From contig NZ_JAGIAS010000008.1 in assembly GCF_017744695.1 (NCBI RefSeq), positions 203,082-267,081 on the forward strand: DNA of 64,000 nt, written 5' to 3'. The translations under genes were made by a program, and so were the position numbers. The stretch's first letter is position 1. Every line of letters starts with the position of its first letter. The notes under the pieces are model-generated. The model was not told where the DNA came from. It did not search any database and saw nothing but the letters and a program-made list of their open reading frames with translations. Of this stretch, positions 43,817 to 51,834 are shown one piece after another. The DNA comes from Dyadobacter sp. (GTDB lineage: Bacteria > Bacteroidota > Bacteroidia > Cytophagales > Spirosomataceae).

Positions 43817-44049
43817 ATGATTGAATGATTGAATGATTGAATGATTGAATGATTGAATTTTGAATGAGTGAATTTTGAATGAGTGAATATTTTAGTGGTG
43901 AATTTGATGCTTGACAAGCTTGAGTTTTGGAATACCTAATTTGAAATGCTTTGTTTTATTGACGAAGGAAACATTCAATCATTCACACATTCACTCATTC
44001 ACTCATTCAATCATTCACACATTCACTCATTCACTCATTCACTCATTCC
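43817..44049. repeat. Composite octamer-repeat element, copy B
   Basis: The left array 43817-43888 is mostly tandem GAATGATT then GAATGAGT units. The right array 43972-44049 holds the same units in inverted orientation (AATCATTC, CACATTCA, ACTCATTC). The arrays can pair over about 70 bp with an 83-bp loop that includes TTGACAAGCTTGAG. The right array reaches into the end of the permease gene and supplies its stop codon (44043-44045). Chance translation gives HSFTHSLIHSF-like peptides. Confidence 0.8.
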
Positions 44050-45209
44050 TCATGCAACGCCACCGCCGGATGTATCATGGCGGCTTGCTTGCTGGGGAAC
44101 CAGGCGCATAGTGTTACAATGATATAAATTACGGCGACGGCGGCCAAAATCGCGATGATGTAAATTTCCTTATCGAGATCGAAAACGTTCATGAGCGGAA
44201 ACTGGACGGCAAAAATAAGGCCGATAATGAGACTGAAAGTAGCCAGTACCCATATTTCGCCGAGGAACTGGCCCGTAACTTTTGATTCGGTGGCTCCCAT
44301 AGCACGGCGCAGGCCTATTTCGCCCTTACGTTTGGCAATATTGAGATTTAAAACTCCAAAGAGTCCCAACGCTACATTCGTAAGCAAGAAGCCACTCACA
44401 ATCAGAAATATCAGTACAGGAACGAGTGTCAGATTTTCACGGTTTTTGCGCGAATCTTTGAGATAACCTACTTCCACACCCCAGCCTGGCAACATCATGG
44501 CAACATCTTTCACCAGCCTTGCTTCAAAGTTCGCGTCGGTGCCCGGTTTGGTCTTGATAAGAATATTCGAATTCCAACGATCATTTTTTTCCAAAAGCTG
44601 AAAAAGCGCCGGACTATCCGACATAAACAGCCCCTTTCCCTTGAACTTGTCAACAACGCCCACCACCTTGTACGTGACGTTGTCGCTGCGCTTAATGACC
44701 TTGTTCAGGCCCGACTCGTTCTGAAACAGCTTGTTTTCCATCACCTGGTTGATCACGATCGGGATGAATTTGCCCACCAGATCAGCGTCGGCATACCAGC
44801 GGCCTTTTTTGACCGGGACGTCAAGCACACGATTGAACTCGCTATCGGTGTAGTAAAAATCAGCTCCTACATCGACCTTGTTGTAATTGACCGAATTGCC
44901 GATCTGGTTGGCCGAAAAAGGCGTGTTACTGCTCATCCGGCTGGCAGCGGTTACCTCTGAATACGACCTTACCCGCTGCATCGTCCGCTGCAATTTCGCG
45001 GCGATATCGGTAGTATCCTGGTTCGACGATAATTCCAGGTTCCATACCTGCTCATACTGGAACCCAATAGGCTGCAAATAGTTGCGCAGGTTAAAAACAA
45101 TGAGCGTGAGTACGCCGAAAAGCACCATAAAAGCGGCCCATACCTCGATAATGAGCAGGGAATGCGTGCCTTTTTTATTCCAAATCAGTTTGAAAAGATG
45201 TCGTAGCAT
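44043..45209 (-). CDS. FtsX/MacB-type ABC transporter permease
   Basis: This 388-residue permease has an N-terminal helix (IIEVWAAFMVLFGVLTLIVF), a MacB-like periplasmic core domain (about 50-260), and three C-terminal helices of the FtsX domain. Between the second and third helices lies the coupling segment KRKGEIGLRRAMGATESKV. It works with the paralogous permease upstream and the LolD-like ATPase. It is 32 bp from the previous gene. Its stop codon lies within the inverted octamer repeats. Confidence 0.88.
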   Translation of the reverse strand: MLRHLFKLIWNKKGTHSLLIIEVWAAFMVLFGVLTLIVFNLRNYLQPIGFQYEQVWNLELSSNQDTTDIAAKLQRTMQRVRSYSEVTAASRMSSNTPFSANQIGNSVNYNKVDVGADFYYTDSEFNRVLDVPVKKGRWYADADLVGKFIPIVINQVMENKLFQNESGLNKVIKRSDNVTYKVVGVVDKFKGKGLFMSDSPALFQLLEKNDRWNSNILIKTKPGTDANFEARLVKDVAMMLPGWGVEVGYLKDSRKNRENLTLVPVLIFLIVSGFLLTNVALGLFGVLNLNIAKRKGEIGLRRAMGATESKVTGQFLGEIWVLATFSLIIGLIFAVQFPLMNVFDLDKEIYIIAILAAVAVIYIIVTLCAWFPSKQAAMIHPAVALHEE

Positions 45210-45241
45210 GGCTATGCGGGATTAAAATGAGTGAATCGACG

Positions 45242-46486
45242 TCAGACTTTCAGCGCTTCCGCTATTTTCAGTTTCGACATTCTGAATGCCGGCAAAACGC
45301 CTGAGAGTAGTCCGAAAACGAGGCATACCAATACGCTGATCAGGAACACCGGCAGATTGATCGTGAGGTCGGCGTAAGCGATCCACCCGCTGGAATTGAT
45401 AAAATGAATGACCGCGAGCGTCAGTAACAGCGCAAACGCGCCACCAATGAAAGTAATGAATACGTTTTCGATGATAAACTGCCATAGAAGGGCTTTCGAA
45501 GGTGCTCCGAAGGCTTTCCTGACGCCTATTTCCGACGCGCGTTCGAGAATGCGGCTGACGTTGACATTCACCAGATTTACGGCCGGCAAGCCCATGATCA
45601 TCAACAGCACCAGCCCCACAATCACGTAAAGCGTAATCCGGTCCTTGTCGTTTCGCGCGAAAGTGTGGAGAAAATGATCGAAATAGGTATCCGCCTTGAC
45701 GATCAGTACATTGAAATGATTGTTATCCGAGTAGTCCGAACGCGGGATGCGTGCGACGTAGCTGTCGAACTCTGCCTGCACGGCCGGAAGGTCATCGGGA
45801 CTTTTAGACAGGACAATGGCTGCAAACCGCCCGCGGATCCCCTTATTCTCATAGTTACTTTTCGGGGCGGTATAGGGGAAATAAACATCCGAATAGGTGT
45901 AGACCCTTGTTGGTGGGCTGCCTTTCACAACCCCGATCACGCGGTAGTTTATGTTTTCTATATCAATGGTTTTTCCTACTACCGTTTCCCCAGCGTTTCC
46001 AAAATACTGTTCGCGTAGCGCATCCGTAATCACCACCACGTGGTCGGCATTCCGGATATTCGTTTCATCGTAAGGTTTGCCCTCGAGGAATTCGAAATCG
46101 GTCACCGACCAGAAATCTACGTCGGTGTATTTGGTATTCAGCTTGATCCGCTTACCATTCGTGTAAGCGTTCGAAAAGCTGAAATTGCTCATAATGGCCA
46201 CGCGTTCGGCCGATTTGATCGACTTGGCATATTTCGTCAGAAACTCGAAAGAAGCCGGGCCCGACGACATCGTCGTATTCGCCGAATCGGTTTGGACAAT
46301 GTTCGCAATATACAGCGACCGGTTGCGCTTGCTTTCCGGATAATGCGACCCGAAAAGGTGATCAAGAAAAGAAGTAACCACCATCAGCACCGTCAGCGTA
46401 AGCGTAATGCCGAAAAGCGTTATGAAAGTATAAAAGGGATGCCGCAGCAATACCTTCCAGGCGATTTTTATATAGTTTGAGAGCAT
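45242..46486 (-). CDS. FtsX/MacB-type ABC transporter permease
   Basis: This 414-residue permease starts at ATG 46486 (MLSNYIKIAWKVLLRHPFYT). The frame continues upstream only through the octamer repeat, so the longer start is rejected. It has one N-terminal helix, a periplasmic MacB core, and a C-terminal FtsX domain with ERASEIGVRKAFGAPSKALL followed by further helices. With the neighbouring permease it would form the heterodimeric mechanotransmission unit coupled to the ATPase and the HlyD/TolC pair. Confidence 0.88.
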   Translation of the reverse strand: MLSNYIKIAWKVLLRHPFYTFITLFGITLTLTVLMVVTSFLDHLFGSHYPESKRNRSLYIANIVQTDSANTTMSSGPASFEFLTKYAKSIKSAERVAIMSNFSFSNAYTNGKRIKLNTKYTDVDFWSVTDFEFLEGKPYDETNIRNADHVVVITDALREQYFGNAGETVVGKTIDIENINYRVIGVVKGSPPTRVYTYSDVYFPYTAPKSNYENKGIRGRFAAIVLSKSPDDLPAVQAEFDSYVARIPRSDYSDNNHFNVLIVKADTYFDHFLHTFARNDKDRITLYVIVGLVLLMIMGLPAVNLVNVNVSRILERASEIGVRKAFGAPSKALLWQFIIENVFITFIGGAFALLLTLAVIHFINSSGWIAYADLTINLPVFLISVLVCLVFGLLSGVLPAFRMSKLKIAEALKV

Positions 46487-46496
46487 GGCGCTATTT

Positions 46497-46516
46497 GATG
46501 ATTGAATGATTGAATA
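46497..46516. repeat. Short octamer repeat, copy C
   Basis: About two and a half GATTGAAT units lie between the permease and ATPase genes. This is the same 8-bp unit as in the larger elements, without an inverted partner. Confidence 0.6.
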
Positions 46517-46521
46517 ACCCA

Positions 46522-47184
46522 TTAACCCACCTGCGTCCCGTCAAACAGCCTGATGAGCCTGTCGGTCTTTTTCGCCATTGCCTCGTCGTGGGTGACCATT
46601 ACGATCGTGGCGCCGTCACTATTCAGCTTTTGCAGGATGCCGAGGATTTCGTTTCCCATGGCGCTGTCGAGGTTACCGGTGGGCTCATCGGCGAGGATAA
46701 TCTCGGGATTGCCGACGATCGCACGGGCAATAGCGACACGCTGCTTCTGCCCGCCCGAAAGTTGCTTCGGAAAATGCTTCATGCGATTGCTCAACCCCAC
46801 CTTTTCCAAGGCCGCCTGCGCAAGCTCGCGACGCTCCTTGCCCGACGTATTCCGGTAAAGCAGCGGAATTTCGACGTTATCTATCACCGATAGATCATTG
46901 ATCAGGTGGAAGCTCTGAAAAATGAAACCCAGCTTGCGGTTGCGGAGTTCGGCCAGGTGCTTGTCGGTATAACGCTCCACCGGCGAACCGTCGATTTCGA
47001 TTTGCCCTTTCGAAGGCGCATCGAGCAGTCCGATAATGTTCAGCAATGTACTCTTCCCGCAACCCGAAGGCCCCATAATCGACACGAATTCCCCTTTCTT
47101 CACATCGACGTTGATGTTGTTCAAAGCCAGGGTTTCAATCGAACTGGTGCGGTACACTTTTTCTACGTTTTGGAGTTTGATCAT
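46522..47184 (-). CDS. MacB/LolD-type ABC transporter ATPase
   Basis: This 220-residue nucleotide-binding protein has Walker A GPSGCGKST, Q loop FIFQSFHLI, signature LSGGQKQRVAIARA, Walker B EIILADEPTGNLD and H loop MVTHDEAMA. The length and LDS(A)MG segment are typical of LolD/MacB-group ATPases that drive FtsX-type permeases. It is followed after 35 bp by its permease. An element of inverted octamer repeats separates it from the upstream tolC gene. Confidence 0.93.
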   Translation of the reverse strand: MIKLQNVEKVYRTSSIETLALNNINVDVKKGEFVSIMGPSGCGKSTLLNIIGLLDAPSKGQIEIDGSPVERYTDKHLAELRNRKLGFIFQSFHLINDLSVIDNVEIPLLYRNTSGKERRELAQAALEKVGLSNRMKHFPKQLSGGQKQRVAIARAIVGNPEIILADEPTGNLDSAMGNEILGILQKLNSDGATIVMVTHDEAMAKKTDRLIRLFDGTQVG

Positions 47185-47488
47185 GGCACGGTACTGGTTT
47201 GTTGGATGTTTTTGAATTTTGAATGATTGAATGAGTGAATGAGTGAATGAATTTTGAATGAGTGAATGAGTGAATGAGTGAATGAGCGACCGGGTCGCCG
47301 GAGCGATGAGTGAATGGGAAGTCAGGTCTGGTCAAGTGTTGTCAGGTGTTGTGTTTAAACTAATCTTGACAATTTCATGACTACTTCTGACCTTTTGGCG
47401 ACTTACTCAATCATTCGGTCATCGCTCCGGCGACCCGGTCAATCATTCAAAATTCGCTCATTCAGAATTCACTCATTCACTCATTCAC
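47185..47488. repeat. Composite octamer-repeat element, copy D, filling a 304-bp gap
   Basis: No gene is seen in this gap; almost all of it is one inverted element. The left GAATGAGT-type array is 47217-47286 and the right inverted array about 47403-47415 and 47440-47494. Inside each array lies an exact 22-bp inverted copy of GACCGGGTCGCCGGAGCGAT plus GA (47288-47309 with 47419-47440). The core holds GTCAGGTCTG GTCAAGTGTT GTCAGGTGTT (from 47331) on one side and the copy-A-like core in reverse at 47365-47393. Confidence 0.82.
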
Positions 47489-48940
47489 TCATTGATAACT
47501 TATCTTCCTACCTCGTTCGAAGTCATAAAGTGTCAGCAGCCGGAGGCTATAATAGGCCTGCCAGTAATCCCTCAATGCGAGAATGTAGTCGCGGCGGGCT
47601 ATGTCTTTTTCCTGCGTGGCGATGCCGAGGTCGGTTACGCTGAGATCGCTGAGAATGAACCGTTCCTTGGCGATCTGGTAGCGATCGGCCGCAATGCCGT
47701 CGGCCACCTGCGTGAGCTTTACCTGCTTTTGAAGCATTTGTAAAAGGGTTACCTGGGTAAATATTTCCTGTTCGAAGGTAAGCTTATCCTGCTCCACCGA
47801 TTGCTGCGCAAATTCCTGAGCGGCACGGGCTACCTCCGTCCTGGCCTTGTTCCGTCCCCAGGTGAGGATGGGCAGCGTGAGTTGCAGCTCCACAAACTCC
47901 CGATCCTGCGGGCTCACGTACACATCGCGCGGAAGGTTACCCTGATTCGACAATCCGAAAGTGGCATTCAGCGTTGCGTTCAATCCGTTGTTTTTCCTGG
48001 CCTGCTGCACATCGCGCTCCGCTTCGAGCAATCTGCGGCGAAAGGCCACAGAGGCCGAGCGGTTTGCAAATGCTTCGTCGAGCGCCACTTGGGGATCGAT
48101 CGCGAATTCGCTTGCCTCAGCCGGAATACCGAGTTCCAGGTCCCGTTCGTCACGCGAACCCATGTACATTTTCAGTTTGAGCGAGGCCACAGCCGCCGAT
48201 TGCTGAGCCGAAGCGAGGTCCTTTTGGGCAGTAAGCAGGCCCATTTGCAACTGCAAAAGGTCATTTTGAGAAATCTTACCCAATGCGAGCTTGTGCTTCG
48301 CAATTTTAAAAAGCGTGTCATTATTACTCCGGTTTTTCTCGGCAATCTGCAAATTCACCTGCGACACCAGCAAATCGAAGTAGTAGCCGGTCGCATCCAA
48401 AGCCACCTGTTCCAGCGATTGAATGTATTGCTGGCTGCCTTCCTGGTATTTCAACGGTGAAATCCTACGGTCCCATTTCAACGGGTTGAACTGGAAAAGC
48501 GGCTGTTTGATGCCTATTTCAAACGGGATACCATTATAGCGGGTAACGTCGCGTTGAAAATCGTCGAAACGCTGCATTTGCTGCTGCATATAAATCGTCC
48601 CGCCTGTCATGGCTATACTTTGGCTGAGCGACAGGTTGAGCGTCGAATTGTTGTTCGAAACTTGCTGGAAAGAAACCGTACCATCGGGCTGCACGACCTG
48701 GATGAAGGAACGTGTAAATCCCGGGACTGTTCCAAGCAGACTCAGCTGCGGTTTATAGTCGGCCTGGAACGAGCGAAACTGCCAGTAGTTGGTCTTTTTT
48801 TGCGTTACGGCCTGTTTAGAAGCAATCGATTGCTCTTTGGATTGCTGTACGACTTCTTCGAGCGTTAACTTGCGTATTTGCGCAGAAACGGCGCCGGAAA
48901 GTAAGACGAAAATCCAGAGGAAAAGCTGTCGCATGGTCAT
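47489..48940 (-). CDS. TolC-family outer membrane efflux protein
   Basis: This 483-residue protein has a signal peptide (MTMRQLFLWIFVLLSGAVSA) and two outer membrane efflux protein repeats with long coiled coils. Its ATG overlaps the stop of the HlyD-type adaptor by 4 bp, so the two are translationally coupled. It would be the outer membrane exit duct of the MacB-type exporter. The last codons lie at the edge of the octamer-repeat element. Confidence 0.9.
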   Translation of the reverse strand: MTMRQLFLWIFVLLSGAVSAQIRKLTLEEVVQQSKEQSIASKQAVTQKKTNYWQFRSFQADYKPQLSLLGTVPGFTRSFIQVVQPDGTVSFQQVSNNNSTLNLSLSQSIAMTGGTIYMQQQMQRFDDFQRDVTRYNGIPFEIGIKQPLFQFNPLKWDRRISPLKYQEGSQQYIQSLEQVALDATGYYFDLLVSQVNLQIAEKNRSNNDTLFKIAKHKLALGKISQNDLLQLQMGLLTAQKDLASAQQSAAVASLKLKMYMGSRDERDLELGIPAEASEFAIDPQVALDEAFANRSASVAFRRRLLEAERDVQQARKNNGLNATLNATFGLSNQGNLPRDVYVSPQDREFVELQLTLPILTWGRNKARTEVARAAQEFAQQSVEQDKLTFEQEIFTQVTLLQMLQKQVKLTQVADGIAADRYQIAKERFILSDLSVTDLGIATQEKDIARRDYILALRDYWQAYYSLRLLTLYDFERGRKISYQ

Positions 48941-50217
48941 TGAATGGTTAGCTCTTCCAGATGTTCGTAGTCATTCATATTGGTGAGGATCACCTTCTCC
49001 CCTACTTTCAAGCCGCTTTTGATTTCGACATAATCAAAATTGGAGAGCCCTGTTTCAATCTCCCGCCGACGCGCCTTGCCATTTTCGAGAATGTAAACAT
49101 ATTGCTTCCGCTTACCCGTAAACGCGGGGCCGTTTGCGACACGCAGTGTTTGGGCACTTTTGCTTGTAACCACATACACTTCCACCTTCATATTGGGCCT
49201 GAGTGATTCGTTGCGCGCATTGTCGAGCTGGATCGTGAAGCCAATCACGCCATCCTTTACGGCAGGTTTCACTTGCGTAATCACCCCGCGCAGCTGCACC
49301 TCATTAATTTTGATAACAGCCCCGAGCCCCGCTTTCACCTGGTCCGCATATACGTCCGAACAGCTTCCTTCTACACGAAAACTACCCAGATCGGCCACTT
49401 TGGCCAGCATTTCGCCTTCGTTCACCGATGAACCGATATTCTCGTTCACCCACGTGAGCACACCCGGCCGATCGGCAATAATGTCGGCCATTTTGAGCTT
49501 ATGCTGTAACTCTTGCAAATTTTTGCTTTCGATCTGCGCCCCCAGCTCGGTCTCGCGCAGGCTCGCACCCATCGATTCGCGGTTGTATTTGAGGTCGTTT
49601 TCCAGCTGTCGCTTTTCAAGTTCAGCGATTTTCAATGCATTTTCGGCACGGGTAACATCCTCGACGGTTCCTCCACCCACTTTTTGCAGCCTTTTGGCAT
49701 CTTCAAAATCTGCTTTCAGTTTATTGATATTCAAAGACTTGATCTTGTCATTAATCTCAGCATCGTACAAATTCTTGTTCAGCTTCATCCGCAACTGGTC
49801 GATACCATTCTTTTTCAGTTCCAGCTGGTCTTTGTAGCGTTCAAACTCGATTTCCGTCAACGATTTATCGAGTTCAACGATTGGTTGCCCCGGCTTTACG
49901 CGCGTTCCGGGGGTAAGCAGTATGCGCTTGATGCTCGCGCGAATGGGACTTGCGAAGATTTGCTCGTAGGCCGGGATAATTTCTCCCGAAGCAGTAAGCG
50001 TGTTTTCGACATCACCGGTTTCGACTGTCCCCGTTCTGACGCGTGCGCTTTCGAGCGTGCTGGAAAGCGACTTTTTGAAAAAATAAAACAGAACTGCAAG
50101 CCCTATGACGACGGCACCGACGACAACCCATCGGCGGTTCCTGGTTTGCTTGACATATTCCGGTGCAATTTCCCGATCCATGTGGATTTGATTGGAGGTT
50201 TCGGTGGAAAAATTCAT
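48937..50217 (-). CDS. HlyD/RND-type efflux adaptor
   Basis: This 426-residue membrane fusion protein has one N-terminal membrane helix (RRWVVVGAVVIGLAVLFYFF, about 29-48) without a cleavable signal. A lipoyl-like motif (RILLTPGTRVKPGQPIVELD) is followed by a coiled-coil hairpin (about 105-215), a beta-barrel domain and a C-terminal domain (VANGPAFTGKRKQYVYILEN), as in MacA. It is the first gene of the exporter group. An inner start, ATG 50181 (MDREIAPEYVKQ), is possible. A partial sigma-54-like site lies just upstream. Confidence 0.9.
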   Translation of the reverse strand: MNFSTETSNQIHMDREIAPEYVKQTRNRRWVVVGAVVIGLAVLFYFFKKSLSSTLESARVRTGTVETGDVENTLTASGEIIPAYEQIFASPIRASIKRILLTPGTRVKPGQPIVELDKSLTEIEFERYKDQLELKKNGIDQLRMKLNKNLYDAEINDKIKSLNINKLKADFEDAKRLQKVGGGTVEDVTRAENALKIAELEKRQLENDLKYNRESMGASLRETELGAQIESKNLQELQHKLKMADIIADRPGVLTWVNENIGSSVNEGEMLAKVADLGSFRVEGSCSDVYADQVKAGLGAVIKINEVQLRGVITQVKPAVKDGVIGFTIQLDNARNESLRPNMKVEVYVVTSKSAQTLRVANGPAFTGKRKQYVYILENGKARRREIETGLSNFDYVEIKSGLKVGEKVILTNMNDYEHLEELTIQ

Positions 50218-50238
50218 GGCTAATATGCCTTTACATAT

Positions 50239-50253
50239 CCGAAATCCGTGCCA
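50239..50253 (-). promoter_or_regulatory. Possible sigma-54 (-24/-12) site before the exporter genes
   Basis: On the minus strand the sequence is TGGCACG-GATT-TCGG. The -24 half is perfect, but the -12 half should be TTGC. The predicted start would leave about 10 nt before ATG 50217 or about 46 nt before ATG 50181. The adjacent sigma-54 activator makes it worth noting; the match alone is weak. Confidence 0.3.
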
Positions 50254-50285
50254 ATACGCAACCAGCTAAACATCAATAAATTAAC

Positions 50286-50327
50286 TCACAAAACAAAAAC
50301 AAAAAACCGTGCGATAACGCACGGTTT
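50286..50327 (-). terminator. Rho-independent terminator
   Basis: A perfect 10-bp stem (50304-50313 with 50318-50327, 4-nt loop) is followed on the minus strand by a long T-rich run. It ends the transcript of the gene whose stop is at 50369. Confidence 0.88.
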
Positions 50328-50368
50328 GTGTGGTTTCAAACGCTTTTCTTCCGCTGTTAGCTTTCCGG

Positions 50369-51655
50369 TCAGGTCTTTAATTTTTTCTTTTTTGCCGCCG
50401 GAAAAAGAATGTTATTCAGGATCAGACGATAGCCCGCCGAGTTCGGATGGAGGTTCAAATCGGTAGGTTCTTCACCTACACGGTGCTGGTAATCCTCCGG
50501 ATCGTGGCCGCCATAGAAGGTGAAAAAGCCCTTGCCGTGCGTACTGTGAATGTAGCGTGCTTCCTTGGCATTCTTGTTCTCCGCCAGGATGATCACTTCC
50601 GGTTTAATCAACCGGTTTTTGAATGCGGTGGTCTGCCCCAGGAAGCCTTTGATAATGGTCTGGTGATTTTGGGTGAGCATGCTCGGCACCGGGTCCCATT
50701 TGGCCGAAAACTGGAAGAGCGAGAAAAAGTCGTTCGCTTCGATCATACCCCGTTCGTCGGGCTGGTTGTCGATGTCCGAAAACTCGATTTCATACGGATA
50801 AGGAATTGTTTTGAAATCCTGAAATGCAAACGAATTGCCATAGTTCAGCTTGGTATTAGCAGCAGGGTCGGCGGGCGTGCCGTCGTACATAGCGTCCACG
50901 ATATCCACGCCGTCGGCCGCCAGCGCAATGTCAAAGGTATCCGTCGCATTACACATCGCGAACATATACCCTCCCCCGGTTACAAACTCGGCGATTTTTT
51001 TGGCGACCGCCAGCTTCATTTGCGGCACGTTATTGAACTGGAATTTGGTGGCGGTCTCTTCTGCTTCCTTCTTCTGCTCGCGGTACCAGGGGTAATCCTT
51101 GTATTGGAAGAATTTACCAAACTGCCCCGTAAAGTCTTCGTGGTGCAAATGCAGCCAGTCGTATTCGGGTAATTTATTGTTCAAAACTTCGTCGTCGTAC
51201 ACCACATCGTACGGAATCTCGGCATAGGTAAGCACCAGCGTCACCGCATCGTCCCATGGCAGCTTGGATTTGGGAGAATACACCGCAATGCGGGGTGCTT
51301 TTTGCAGTTTCACGGCATCCATATTCACGTCCGGCGAACTGATCTGGTTTAATATCTGTCCTGCCTGGCCTTCTGAAATCACCTCGAAGCTCACGCCGCG
51401 CACGGTCATTTCAGACGCAAACTGCTGATTGTAAGCCACCATAAAACTGCCGCCCCGGTAGTTGAGGAGCCAGTCCATTTCCATTTCATAGTTTTTCAGT
51501 ATCCAGAAAGATATGCCGTAAGCCTTCAAATGGTTCTTTTGCGACTCGTCCATCGGGATCAGCAGGCGGTTTGCCATAGCATTCAGCGAGCCGATCAAAA
51601 AAATGACGAGCGGGATATACAGGCGTATCACTGGTTTGATTCTTTCGACTTTCAT
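50369..51655 (-). CDS. Conserved Bacteroidota protein, often labelled asparagine synthetase B
   Basis: This 428-residue protein starts at ATG 51655 with a signal peptide (IRLYIPLVIFLIGSLNAMA). Similar proteins are, from memory, often labelled asparagine synthetase B, but I see no glutaminase cysteine at the N-terminus and no ATP pyrophosphatase motif, so that name is not supported. The middle (APRIAVYSPKSKLPWDDAV; IAEFVTGGGYMFAMCNATDT) resembles a class I glutamine-amidotransferase-like Rossmann fold. The C-terminus has FTFYGGHDPEDYQHRVGEE. It is probably periplasmic, with unknown function. Confidence 0.75.
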   Translation of the reverse strand: MKVERIKPVIRLYIPLVIFLIGSLNAMANRLLIPMDESQKNHLKAYGISFWILKNYEMEMDWLLNYRGGSFMVAYNQQFASEMTVRGVSFEVISEGQAGQILNQISSPDVNMDAVKLQKAPRIAVYSPKSKLPWDDAVTLVLTYAEIPYDVVYDDEVLNNKLPEYDWLHLHHEDFTGQFGKFFQYKDYPWYREQKKEAEETATKFQFNNVPQMKLAVAKKIAEFVTGGGYMFAMCNATDTFDIALAADGVDIVDAMYDGTPADPAANTKLNYGNSFAFQDFKTIPYPYEIEFSDIDNQPDERGMIEANDFFSLFQFSAKWDPVPSMLTQNHQTIIKGFLGQTTAFKNRLIKPEVIILAENKNAKEARYIHSTHGKGFFTFYGGHDPEDYQHRVGEEPTDLNLHPNSAGYRLILNNILFPAAKKKKLKT

Positions 51656-51834
51656 GCGCAGTTTTACATTCAGGTAAAGATTAAATATAATAAAGAATCC
51701 GGCACGTTCCGAAATCTGCCACAAAACTCGTACCGGTTTCTGGCGTCCGGCAGCAATTCAGCCCTTTGCGGATTCCGTACAGACACTATTACTAACGACC
51801 AAACCCTGTTTCTGGTGCACCACCTTTATATGCC

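Noticed and set aside
43911..44111. Open frame rich in HSFTHS peptides
   Set aside because: It is a translation of the octamer arrays running antisense into the permease gene end.
47182..47205. TGGCACGG...TTTG sequence resembling a sigma-54 promoter
   Set aside because: It points away from any gene on that strand and overlaps the ATPase start codon.
47135..47335. Second HSFTHS-type open frame
   Set aside because: It is the same repeat artefact, on the opposite strand and partly within the ATPase gene start.
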